Part shown: one piece after another, positions 32,891-40,613 of the stretch
Layout: each line of letters starts with the position of its first letter
Position numbering within the stretch: position 1 is the first letter of the stretch
Source of the DNA: CADEDH01 sp965216205
GTDB taxonomy: Bacteria > Actinomycetota > Acidimicrobiia > Acidimicrobiales > SZUA-35
Length of the DNA stretch: 64,000 bases
Assembly (NCBI GenBank): GCA_965216205.1
Contig: OZ244139.1
Location: 930,001-994,000, forward strand
Reading direction: 5' to 3'
Notes under the pieces: generated by a model
Databases searched by the model: none
What the model was told of the DNA's origin: nothing
What the model saw: only the letters and a program-made list of their open reading frames with translations
Made by a program: the position numbers and the translations under genes

Positions 32891-33699
32891 GCGGGCATCG
32901 GCCCCCCGTGCGCCTGATCGCCTCCGATCTCGACGGCACGCTGCTGCGGTCCGATGGCACGGTGTCGGACCGCACGCTGGCATCGATCGAGGCCGCCCGA
33001 CGCGCCGGTGTGGAGTTCGTGCCGGCCACCGGTCGTCCCCGGCTCATCTCCCGGGACGTGATGAAGCGTCTTCCCTTCCTGAACCACTGGGTCTTCGCCA
33101 ACGGGTCGATCACGTGGCATCTCGGCCGCGACGAACTGGTCCGCGGGTTCTGGATCGAGACGAAGCTCGCCCGTGAGCTGATCGTCAGGATGCGGGAGCG
33201 GCTACCGAACGCGGGTTTCGCCGTGGAGTTCGAGGACGACGTCGCCTTCGAAGCGGGTTTCGAGGACGTCGTCCCGATCGTGCCGACGAACGACCCGACC
33301 GTCGATCTCGTCGACCGGATCGATCGGCGGGTCCAGAAGATCCTCGTGTTCGACACGAGTGCATCGATCGACGAGCTGTTCACCGCGGTCGTCAACGTCG
33401 TCGGCGACGACGGTGTCGCCAGCTATTCGGGCCTGAGCTTCATCGAGCTCGCAGCGGGGGAGATCACGAAGGCGACCGGTGTCTCGCTGCTCGCCGCCGA
33501 CCTCGGCATCACCGTCGACGAGGTCGCGGCGTTCGGCGACAACCACAACGACGTCGCCCTGTTGGCATGGGCGGGTCGCTCCTACGCCATGGACCACGCG
33601 ACCGAGGACGCCAAGCGGGCGGCCGGGGAGACGATCGGCTCGAACGACGACGACGCGGTGGCCGACAAGATCGACGAGCTGCTGGCCGAGGTCGATTGA
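32887..33699 (+). CDS. Cof-type HAD-superfamily hydrolase
   Basis: A 270-residue haloacid-dehalogenase-like phosphatase of the Cof/IIB group. Motif I is IASDLDGTLLRSDG with the nucleophile aspartate, motif II FVPATGRP, motif III lysine in the AAGEITKATGV region, and motif IV AFGDNHNDVALL. The cap domain sits between motifs II and III. Family members dephosphorylate sugar phosphates, nucleotides or cofactors such as PLP and FMN; no specific substrate is implied. ATG 32887 overlaps the decarboxylase stop. Confidence 0.92.
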   Translation: MSGHRPPVRLIASDLDGTLLRSDGTVSDRTLASIEAARRAGVEFVPATGRPRLISRDVMKRLPFLNHWVFANGSITWHLGRDELVRGFWIETKLARELIVRMRERLPNAGFAVEFEDDVAFEAGFEDVVPIVPTNDPTVDLVDRIDRRVQKILVFDTSASIDELFTAVVNVVGDDGVASYSGLSFIELAAGEITKATGVSLLAADLGITVDEVAAFGDNHNDVALLAWAGRSYAMDHATEDAKRAAGETIGSNDDDAVADKIDELLAEVD

Positions 33700-34428
33700 T
33701 CAGTCCTCGGCGCGGCGCAGCGCTTCGGCGATCGCCTCGATGCCGGAGATACTGCTGATGAGCCCCAGGTGCGACGCCGCGACCTCCACGCTGTGCGCCG
33801 CCTGCTCCTGGGACATGCGCCAGTCGACGATGCCGTCGGTTCGGGACCAGATCGAGACGAAGTCCACGTCTGCGGGGAACGGGAGGGCGCGGTCGTCGTC
33901 GACGGCCTGCTCTCGGTCGGGATCGACCTCGCCGAACGCACCAGCCCGCCACGCCCGGTCGAGCAGCTCGGCCGGGATCTTCACCACCACGAACGGCGGA
34001 TACTTGATCTGCAGCGGGGTGCCGATGGCGATGACCTGGGCGACCCGCTCGGGATGCCGGACGGCCAGCACGCGGGCGAACTGACCACCTCGGCTGTGCC
34101 CGATCGTGTGGACCCGTCGACCGTGGCGCTCGGCGAGCGCGAACAGGTCGGCTTCCGCCGCTTCGACACCGTGGTAGGCAGGACCGGAGTTTCGACCCAC
34201 CCCGGCGATGGTCGCCTCCCACCCGGCCGCTCGCAGGACCCGAACCAGGGGCTCGGCCGTCTTCCGCCCGGCCATGAAGCCGGGGATGACGAGCAGCGGG
34301 CGTCCCTCCCCGGGGGGCACGCCCACGCCCGCCCACAGCGGACTCCGCTGCAGTGCCCGCAACTCGAAGGGGCGTCTCACCTCCAGGTGGAAGGGACGGC
34401 CGAACCAGTGGGCGAGACGCTTGACCAC
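33700..34428 (-). CDS. Alpha/beta-hydrolase (lipase/esterase-like)
   Basis: A 242-residue hydrolase. PLLVIPGFMAGRKT carries the oxyanion-hole region, GHSRGGQFARVLA the nucleophile serine (GxSxG), FVSIWSRTDGIVDWR the acid region, and SHLGLISS a likely catalytic histidine. It resembles actinobacterial triacylglycerol-lipase-like proteins acting on esters; the substrate is unknown. GTG 34428 follows the M50 gene stop by 7 bp. An upstream GTG at 34485 would overlap that gene and add 19 residues of unlikely composition. Same-strand spacing suggests an operon with the protease gene. Confidence 0.85.
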   Translation of the reverse strand: MVKRLAHWFGRPFHLEVRRPFELRALQRSPLWAGVGVPPGEGRPLLVIPGFMAGRKTAEPLVRVLRAAGWEATIAGVGRNSGPAYHGVEAAEADLFALAERHGRRVHTIGHSRGGQFARVLAVRHPERVAQVIAIGTPLQIKYPPFVVVKIPAELLDRAWRAGAFGEVDPDREQAVDDDRALPFPADVDFVSIWSRTDGIVDWRMSQEQAAHSVEVAASHLGLISSISGIEAIAEALRRAED

Positions 34429-34435
34429 GAACGCG

Positions 34436-35218
34436 TCAGTTCCAGAAGCGGAACAGGTCCCAGCCGTCGAGTGCGAGGTCACCACCGACCGAGAACACCT
34501 CGAACAGCGCGAGGATCGCGTCCCAGAACAACCGCTGCGCCGTCGGGACGTAGAACAGCACGCCGATCAGGATGAGGATGCCCCACTGGCTGACGGGGGC
34601 CAGGAGCTGGCGGAGGTCGTGGGGGAGGTGCGGCTCGAGCGCCCCGTAGCCGTCGAGCCCCGGCACCGGCAACATGTTCAACACGAACGCCACGACCTGC
34701 AGGAAGCCGAGAAACGCCAGCGCCGGGACCAGCACCGGGTAGTCGGCCTCGGTGATGAGGCCGAGCGTCAGTGGGAGGAGGCACGCCGCGGCGAAGAGGA
34801 GGTTCGCGAAGGGGCCGGCGAGCGACACCAGCGACACCGTCGCCGGCGAGCGCAGCGCTCCTCGGTTGATCCAGACCGCACCGCCGGGCAGGCCGATACC
34901 ACCGATCACCACGATCAGGAGCGGCAGCGCGATCGACGTCAGCGGGTTGGTGTAGCGGCGGGGGTCGAGGGTGAGGTAGCCCTTCGCGACGACCGAGTGG
35001 TCGCCGCCCCGCCAGGCGGTGAAGGCATGGGCGAACTCATGAAGAATCAATGACAGGATCCAGCCGGCGAGCACGAACACGAAAACTGCGATTCCGCTAT
35101 CGACCGGCAGCGCCACGCACAGCCACGCACCGACAACGGTGGCCAGAACGACCAGGAAGAACATCGGGCTGGGGCGGACCGAACCGGTCCGTCCGCTCGC
35201 GGTGTGGAGCGCGTTCAC
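34436..35218 (-). CDS. M50-family (site-2-protease-like) membrane metallopeptidase
   Basis: A 260-residue polytopic membrane protein. The zinc motif HEFAHAFTAWRGGD lies in a helix near residue 65, and the second motif NMLPVPGLDGYGALEP near residue 195 supplies the third metal ligand (NxxPxPxLDG). This is the short group of M50 peptidases without PDZ domain, found widely in actinobacteria (Rip2/SpoIVFB-related). Substrates are unknown, typically anti-sigma factors or signal remnants. GTG 35218 is chosen because TACCCT sits 7 nt upstream (leaderless); the longer in-frame start at 35284 lies above the promoter. Confidence 0.9.
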   Translation of the reverse strand: MNALHTASGRTGSVRPSPMFFLVVLATVVGAWLCVALPVDSGIAVFVFVLAGWILSLILHEFAHAFTAWRGGDHSVVAKGYLTLDPRRYTNPLTSIALPLLIVVIGGIGLPGGAVWINRGALRSPATVSLVSLAGPFANLLFAAACLLPLTLGLITEADYPVLVPALAFLGFLQVVAFVLNMLPVPGLDGYGALEPHLPHDLRQLLAPVSQWGILILIGVLFYVPTAQRLFWDAILALFEVFSVGGDLALDGWDLFRFWN

Positions 35219-35620
35219 CCACGCCAGGGTACTCGTCGGGTCGTTCACTCCTTGCCGGACGGGCCCGAGCCGGGTCGCGGCCATCGCCGCAGGAGGGGTG
35301 ATGTCATCACCGATAGCGATGGCACTTCAGCGGGAACGATGGACAAGCCTCTGGGGCTTCGTTAACCTTTCAGTAACCTATGAAGGCATGCCGCACCACA
35401 GATGCCGACCTCGACGCCACGGCACACGTCGCCGCGTCGAGCGCTTCGAGGGTGCGGGGCGTCGTCCAAGGGATTGCCTCGATCCGGGATTGTGTGTGAT
35501 GCGTCTTCGTGAGGGGCCATCGTTGGCAGAACCAGCGATGGCAGAAGGTGTGGCGCTCTGGGTGAGTCCTGAGTTCGACGGGAACTCAACAGCTGTCTAA
35601 CGGCGGAGTTGGATGCGAAA
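35219..35620. other. Intergenic region with a palindrome, an 11-bp-period direct repeat and possible small ORFs
   Basis: About 400 bp without a firm gene, and locally less GC-rich than its surroundings. Contents: the perfect palindrome GGTGATG-T-CATCACC (35297-35311); GTTAACC (35361-35367) and AGTAACC (35372-35378), a direct repeat one helical turn apart, like response-regulator boxes; a 39-codon frame from ATG 35380 to TGA 35499, whose stop overlaps the ATG of a 33-codon frame (35499-35600); and a hairpin with 10-bp arms (35517-35526, 35532-35541). The small ORFs lack good ribosome-binding sites and are unproven. Confidence 0.5.
35226..35231 (-). promoter_or_regulatory. -10 element (TACCCT) of the M50 peptidase gene
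   Basis: Minus-strand TACCCT, 7 nt before GTG 35218; leaderless-type. A perfect dyad GGTGATG-T-CATCACC is 66 bp further upstream at 35297-35311. Confidence 0.5.
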
Positions 35621-36067
35621 ATGGACATAGCAGAAATGGCTATTGGGGCTGCAGTTGGAATCCTCGTGGGTTGCTTCTTCGTCTGGCTCCTCGATCGCCG
35701 TCACCAGAAGACCATCAAGAAGTTGGTCGAGAGCCGCAAGAAGATCGAACGGCAGCGCACCCAGGCTGTCAACGACCTCTTCGCCTACCGCTCGGGGGAG
35801 AAACCCGAGTCGAGGGTGAGCGATCGGCGCCCGCCCAGCGCGATCCCCTCGGAGAACGAGTTGATGCAGCAGAACTCGGAGCTCCAGGCCGAGATCTCCT
35901 CCCTCCGCACCTTGATCGCGCGGGCTGACGGCGCGCTGACCGCCGCTCGTCGCAAGCGCGACGAGCACGAAGCGGAGATCGCCCGGCTCCGCGCCCTGGT
36001 CGACTCCGGCGCCAACGTGATCGACCTCCGGCCCGACGAGGTCCCGGTCGCCCGTTCCGGCATCTGA
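35621..36067 (+). CDS. Single-pass membrane protein with cytoplasmic coiled coil
   Basis: A 148-residue protein of unknown function. One N-terminal helix (MAIGAAVGILVGCFFVWLLD) is followed by a basic segment (RRHQKTIKKLVESRKKIERQR) and a coiled coil (NELMQQNSELQAEISSLRTLIARADGAL ... RKRDEHEAEIARLRALVDSG). No catalytic motif is seen. ATG 35621 is listed; TTG 35609 and ATG 35636 are alternatives, and only a weak GGAG precedes. It is 94 bp upstream of an orphan ParA gene on the same strand, so it may be a membrane partner for it (speculative). Confidence 0.72.
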   Translation: MDIAEMAIGAAVGILVGCFFVWLLDRRHQKTIKKLVESRKKIERQRTQAVNDLFAYRSGEKPESRVSDRRPPSAIPSENELMQQNSELQAEISSLRTLIARADGALTAARRKRDEHEAEIARLRALVDSGANVIDLRPDEVPVARSGI

Positions 36068-36161
36068 CCGGGGCGTGATCATGGGCGGCAGGCGAACGGC
36101 TGTTCGGCGCGACCGTCGGGATGGTGGCAGCGCATCAGCGACGATGCGAAGATAGGCCGCT

Positions 36162-36938
36162 ATGTCCAAGACCGTTGCGATCCTCAATCAGAAGGGCGGC
36201 GTCGGCAAGACCACGCTGACCCTCGGACTCGCCTCCGCGGCGTGGGCGAAGGGGACCCGGCTTCTCGTCGTCGACCTCGACGCCCAGGCCAACGCGACCT
36301 GGACGCTCGGCGTCGACCCGTCCCTCGCGAACCTCGGGACCGGCGATGCGTTGCAGGCCAACCGGACCGGGGCGGCGGGCGAGATGATCGTCGAATCCGG
36401 TTGGGGGAGCGGTGTCTGGCTGCTCCCCGCGGCTGGCGACCTCACCGACCGGGAGGCCGATCCTCGCAACGCCGCCGGACGGCGCCGCCTGGCGAAGGCT
36501 CTGAAGGGTGTCGCCGACGGCTTCGACCTCGTGCTGATCGACTGTGCGCCGTCGCTCGGCCTCAACACGACCAACGGCCTCGCGGCAGCCGACGGTGCCC
36601 TGCTCGTGGTGGAGCCGTCGGTCTTCGGGCTCCGCGGTGTGGGGCCGGCCCTCGACCTCATCGAGGAGGTCTGGTCGGCCGACAACAGCGATCTCGACCT
36701 GTCCGGGGTGGTCCTGAACCGGGTGCCCGCCGTGTCGTCAGCCGCCCGGGACCGGATCGAGGAGCTCGAGAAGATGGTGGGCACCTCGAGCGTGTGGAGC
36801 CCGCAGCTACCCCAACGGGTGCTCGTCAACCAGGCCCACCACGAGCGGGCACCGATCCACTCGTTCGGCTCCCAGGGCAGGGAGCTGGCATCGATGTTCG
36901 ACGAGCTCCTCGCGAAGACGGTCGCCTCGGTCGACTGA
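36162..36938 (+). CDS. ParA/MinD-type ATPase without an adjacent ParB
   Basis: A 258-residue deviant-Walker ATPase. The Walker A KGGVGKTTLTLGLASA (signature lysine at position 10-11), the switch LLVVDLDAQANATWTLG and DLVLIDCAPSLGLNTTNGL are all intact, and the C-terminus has the ParA-like AHHERAPIHSFGSQG. These ATPases position chromosomes, plasmids or protein cargoes by cycling on DNA or membranes. No parB or parS-like cluster is present, which argues against a chromosome-partition locus. Neighbours are a coiled-coil membrane protein upstream and an exported DUF4214-M15 protein 7 bp downstream; a cargo-positioning role is conceivable. Confidence 0.9.
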   Translation: MSKTVAILNQKGGVGKTTLTLGLASAAWAKGTRLLVVDLDAQANATWTLGVDPSLANLGTGDALQANRTGAAGEMIVESGWGSGVWLLPAAGDLTDREADPRNAAGRRRLAKALKGVADGFDLVLIDCAPSLGLNTTNGLAAADGALLVVEPSVFGLRGVGPALDLIEEVWSADNSDLDLSGVVLNRVPAVSSAARDRIEELEKMVGTSSVWSPQLPQRVLVNQAHHERAPIHSFGSQGRELASMFDELLAKTVASVD

Positions 36939-36945
36939 CCACACC

Positions 36946-38067
36946 GTGCACGAGGCCCGCCGCCGGAGCACGTCGCCCACCCGTCGCGACCCGTCGTCGC
37001 TCGGGCGGACGTCCGCGCCCCCGCCGGGGGGTCGCGGTGCGAGGTTCATCAGGCTGCTCATCGCGTCGATGGCGGTGCTCGCCATCGGTCTCGGTGTCGT
37101 CGCCGTGTCGACGGCGTCGGCTCGCTCGGTCGAGGCGGTCAGCCCGACCGAGCCGTTGGTTCGCCCCGAGGAGGGCGAGGTCTGGCGGCTCTATCTCGCT
37201 GCGCTGGGCCGCCGCCCCGACCCGGACGGCTTCGGCTACTGGGTGGCGGAGCGGGTCGAGGGGGTGCCGCTGCGGGTCGTCGCCGACAACTTCCTCGCCA
37301 GCCGTGAGTTCGAGGTCCGGTTCGGGGCGACGTCCGACCGTGAGTTCGTCGACCTCGTGTACCGCCATGTGCTCGGTCGAGCAGGGGACCCGTCCGGCGC
37401 CGACTACTGGCATGGGGTGCTCGCCGGCGGTCACCCCCGTGCCGACGTCGTGCTCCTCTTCGCCGAGTCCGACGAGCACCGTGTCGCCTCCGGGACGGTG
37501 TTGCCGCTCCTGCCGCCGTTCGCTCCCGTCGTGCGGTCGGTGCTCCCCGACGAGCTCGGTGACACGTGGCGCCCCGGCTGCCCCGTCGATCCCGACGACC
37601 TCCGGACCGTCGAGCTCGACCACGTCGGCCCAACCGGCGAGCATCGCCGAGGTCGCCTCGTGGTGCACCGCGACGTCACCGCCGACATCGCGGCGGTCTT
37701 CGCCGAGCTGTACGCCGCCCGCTTCCCGATCGCATCGATGGTGCCCATCGCCGACCACGGGGGTGACGACGACGCCTCGATGGCGGCGGGGAACACGAGC
37801 GCCTTCAACTGCCGGACCGTGACCGGCGGCTCGGTCTGGTCACGTCACGCCTACGGCCGGGCGGTGGACCTCAACCCGATCCAGAATCCGTACGTGAACG
37901 GCGATGCCGTTCTTCCCCCCGCCGGGACCGACCACGTCGACCGTTCGCGGTACCACCCGGCGATGATCCGTCGAGGCGACGTCGTCACCCGAGCCTTCGC
38001 CGACCGCGGCTGGCGTTGGGGAGGCGACTTCACCAGCCTGGCCGACTACCAGCACTTCCAGCGGTAG
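36946..38067 (+). CDS. Exported DUF4214 plus M15-like peptidase protein
   Basis: A 373-residue protein starting at GTG 36946. About 33 polar residues precede a membrane/signal helix (FIRLLIASMAVLAIGLGVVAVST). A DUF4214-type module (about 75-165) repeats the pattern LYLAALGRRPDPDGFGYWV / VYRHVLGRAGDPSGADYWHG. The C-terminal half (about 210-373) is an M15-type domain like VanY/D-Ala-D-Ala carboxypeptidase relatives: SRHAYGRAVDLNPIQNPY with metal-ligand His and Asp, and GGDFTSLADYQHFQR with the final histidine. It probably acts on peptidoglycan; DUF4214 is often a scaffold or sugar-binding repeat. It lies only 7 bp after the ParA stop. Confidence 0.87.
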   Translation: MHEARRRSTSPTRRDPSSLGRTSAPPPGGRGARFIRLLIASMAVLAIGLGVVAVSTASARSVEAVSPTEPLVRPEEGEVWRLYLAALGRRPDPDGFGYWVAERVEGVPLRVVADNFLASREFEVRFGATSDREFVDLVYRHVLGRAGDPSGADYWHGVLAGGHPRADVVLLFAESDEHRVASGTVLPLLPPFAPVVRSVLPDELGDTWRPGCPVDPDDLRTVELDHVGPTGEHRRGRLVVHRDVTADIAAVFAELYAARFPIASMVPIADHGGDDDASMAAGNTSAFNCRTVTGGSVWSRHAYGRAVDLNPIQNPYVNGDAVLPPAGTDHVDRSRYHPAMIRRGDVVTRAFADRGWRWGGDFTSLADYQHFQR

Positions 38068-38098
38068 GCGTCGGCAACACGCAGCGAGAGGCAGGCGG

Positions 38099-38104
38099 TA
38101 GGGT
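38099..38104 (+). promoter_or_regulatory. -10 element (TAGGGT) of the 38113 gene
   Basis: TAGGGT lies 8 nt before ATG 38113; leaderless-type. It supports the start of the first frame of the frameshifted gene. Confidence 0.55.
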
Positions 38105-38112
38105 GTCGGGCG

Positions 38113-39151
38113 ATGGGGAGGCTCGGCGACGTACTGCGCGGTGGACCGGGGTGGGCGCACCGCCTTCGCTTCCCGTTCGGCATCGCGATCAACCTCCTGA
38201 TCATCGGTGCGGCCCTGTCGGCCTACTCCGCCTCGCGGAGCGACGACGGCGCCCTCGAACTGGTGCCGGGGACGGGCCAGGCAGCATGCCGATGCCGATG
38301 CCGATGCCGATGCCGATGCCGATGCCGATGCCGATGCCGATGGCGGTGTGGGGTCATCACTGCAGGGCGACGGGACCACGGCGGCGCGACCCGAGCCCGA
38401 CGACACGGCCGATGCGAGCAGGGCCTCGGGCTCCTACCCCTCGACCGGTGAGTCGACCCCGCCCGCCGCTCCGGGCGCCGCGCCACCTGGTGGTGGGCCA
38501 TCGGGTACTGGACCATCGGGTGCATCGGCGGGCATGTTGCCGTCGCCTGCCGCTCCGGTACCGGCACCCGTTGCTCCCCGATCGGCCGGGGCGGGCACCG
38601 GCTCCGGCACCGGCCGATCCGCCGCCGCCAGCAGCACCACGGCTCACCCGATCCAGGTCGCGACTCCTGAGGAGACCACGTCCGAGCGATCGACGAGCTC
38701 CGCCTCCACGTCGCCACCTCCCACCGTCCGCCCGGCCACTGCGCCGACCGCCATCCCGTCGCCGACCACGACGGCACCGACCGCGCCGCCGACCACGGCG
38801 CCAACCACTGCGGCGCCGACGACCCCACCAACCACCGTGGCGCCGCCGATCGTGGCGGCGCCACCGGCGTGCGACGTCCAGGTCGGTTGGAACGCGTATG
38901 CCGGGGTGGAGATCCGCGACCGGAACCGGGCCTGGGCCCCCGGCTACGTCTTCTACGGGCACTCGGGCGACGTCATCGTCCGGACCGCCGACCTCGGCCC
39001 GCCCGACGACACCACGAACCCGGACCGGAACCAGATCGAGTGGACGTCCCACCGGTACGGCTTCGAGGAGAGCGACGTGTACTCGGTGGCAGCCGAGGAC
39101 GGCGCCGGCAACGTGTCGGCGCGAGTCACGTGCAGCCGACGGAGGGTCTGA
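38113..39151 (+). pseudogene. Membrane-anchored Thr/Pro-rich stalk protein, frameshifted at a hexanucleotide repeat
   Basis: From ATG 38113 the first frame gives a credible N-terminus with one membrane helix (FPFGIAINLLIIGAALSAYSA) up to ELVPGTGQ, then runs into (CR)n and stops at 38451. A second frame, open from before the (TGCCGA)9 repeat to 39151, gives an (AD)n tract, a long Ser/Thr/Pro linker (TTAPTAPPTTAPTTAAP) and a C-terminal globular part of about 90 residues (CDVQVGWNAYAGVEIRD ... AAEDGAGNVSARVTC) with terminal cysteines. Removing one base near 38287 joins the two. Mutation, sequencing error and programmed slippage are all possible. Function unknown, probably an extracellular binding domain on a stalk. 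Confidence 0.7.
38287..38340. repeat. Hexanucleotide microsatellite (TGCCGA)9
   Basis: Nine perfect 6-bp units immediately after the point where the two frames of the surrounding gene would have to join. Because the unit is a multiple of three, changes in copy number alter length but not frame. Confidence 0.95.
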
Positions 39152-39263
39152 GTGGCCCCCTGAGCCCGAGATCGCGTTCGCCGATCGGTTCGAGCTCGGA
39201 CGCGACCGGACGAAACGTCGATCGAAGCGCCACATTCGGCCCGACAGCGGCCATGCTGGTGGC

Positions 39264-40613
39264 GTGCGTGTCGTGATCGTCGGTGCTGGTGAGGTCGGCT
39301 GGTTCTTGGCGCAGCGGCTGCGTGGCGAGGGGTTGGATGTCGCCGTCGTCGAGACCGATCCGACGAGAGCCGAAGCGCTCGGTTCGGAGCTCGACGTGCA
39401 GGTGGTCACCGGGAGTGGTTCGAGTCCCACCGACCTGCTCGCGGCCGGCATCGAACGGGCCGAGCTCCTCGCTGCGGTGACCCAGATCGACGAGGTGAAC
39501 CTGATCGCCTCGCTGCTGGCGAAGGAGCACGGCGTCGACACCACGATCGTGCGGCTCGAGAACGCGGAGCTGCGGGGACACGCTGGCGCCTATCTCCGGC
39601 GGGCGGCCGGGGCCGATGTCGTCGTCGATCCGGACGCCGACACGGCCGACGAGATCCTCGAGCTCGTGCACACCACCGGAACCGACGAGGTGTATCCGAT
39701 GGCGAACGGTGAGCTGTCCGTGATCGGCGCGGTCATCGCCGAGACGTCGCCGCTCGCCCACCGTCACCTGGAGGAGATCGGCCGCTCGATGGAGCCGAAC
39801 TGGAACTTCCTGTTCGGGGCGGTCACGCGGAACAACAAGACCGTCGTGCCCCGGGGTGACCAGGAGCTCCTCCCCGGCGACCACGTCCGGGTGATCTGCA
39901 AAGCGTCGGCCAAGGACGAACTACTCGAGCTGCTCGGAATCGAGGGCTCGAACGCCAGCAGGGTGATGATCCTCGGCGGGGGAGCGGTCGGGAGCCGGGT
40001 GGCCGAGCGCCTCGCCGACGAGGGTGCCGACGTGGTGCTGATCGAACGCGATCGGGATCGAGCGGAAGCCCTCGCCCGCCGCCTGCGACGCGTCGTGGTG
40101 ATCCAGGGCGAAGCGACCGACACCGAGCTGTTGCTCGACGAGGCCGTCGGCGACATGGACGCGGTGATCGCGGCCACCGGCGAAGACGGGTCGAACGCGC
40201 TCGCCTGCGCCTTCGCGATCTCGGAGGGAGCCGTCTACACGATGGTGGTGCTCCACTCGTTGGCGTTGCTCCCGTTGGTTCGTCGATTCGGGGTCGATGC
40301 CGCGCTGAGCCCGAGGACGGCATCGGCCAACGCCGTGCTGCGACGGGTCCGGGGTGGCGCCGCCGCCGTCAACACGTTCCTCGAGAGCGACTCGGAGGTC
40401 GACGAGATCGAGATCGCACCCGGCAGCAAAGCCGACGGTGCGGTCGTGGCCGACCTCCATCTCCCGCACGACATCCTGATCGGTGCGGTGAGCCGCTCCG
40501 ACGCACCGGCCGAGATCGTGCGCGGCACCACCGAGCTGCGGGCCGGCGACCACATCGTGGTGTTCGGTCGGCCGAAGGCGATCTCGGCCGCGAAGCCGAT
40601 CTTCACCGGATGA
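39264..40613 (+). CDS. trkA: Trk potassium uptake regulatory subunit TrkA
   Basis: A 449-residue peripheral protein with two RCK modules. Each begins with a Rossmann nucleotide-binding motif: VIVGAGEVGWFLAQRL (residues about 4-19) and VMILGGGAVGSRVAERL (about 235). Each is followed by an RCK_C segment, ending GAVSRSDAPAEIVRGTTELRAGDHIVVFGRP. TrkA binds NAD(H)/ATP and gates the TrkH channel. GTG 39264 gives the expected start right at the Rossmann strand. Its stop overlaps trkH (ATGA), an operon typical of K+ uptake systems. Confidence 0.95.
   Translation: MRVVIVGAGEVGWFLAQRLRGEGLDVAVVETDPTRAEALGSELDVQVVTGSGSSPTDLLAAGIERAELLAAVTQIDEVNLIASLLAKEHGVDTTIVRLENAELRGHAGAYLRRAAGADVVVDPDADTADEILELVHTTGTDEVYPMANGELSVIGAVIAETSPLAHRHLEEIGRSMEPNWNFLFGAVTRNNKTVVPRGDQELLPGDHVRVICKASAKDELLELLGIEGSNASRVMILGGGAVGSRVAERLADEGADVVLIERDRDRAEALARRLRRVVVIQGEATDTELLLDEAVGDMDAVIAATGEDGSNALACAFAISEGAVYTMVVLHSLALLPLVRRFGVDAALSPRTASANAVLRRVRGGAAAVNTFLESDSEVDEIEIAPGSKADGAVVADLHLPHDILIGAVSRSDAPAEIVRGTTELRAGDHIVVFGRPKAISAAKPIFTG

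Noticed and set aside
36162..36938. Chromosome partition locus (parABS)
   Set aside because: No parB gene and no clustered palindromes near the ParA gene.
38287..38340. Hexanucleotide array as a classical phase-variation switch
   Set aside because: Six is a multiple of three, so unit gain or loss cannot change the frame; only a separate indel could.
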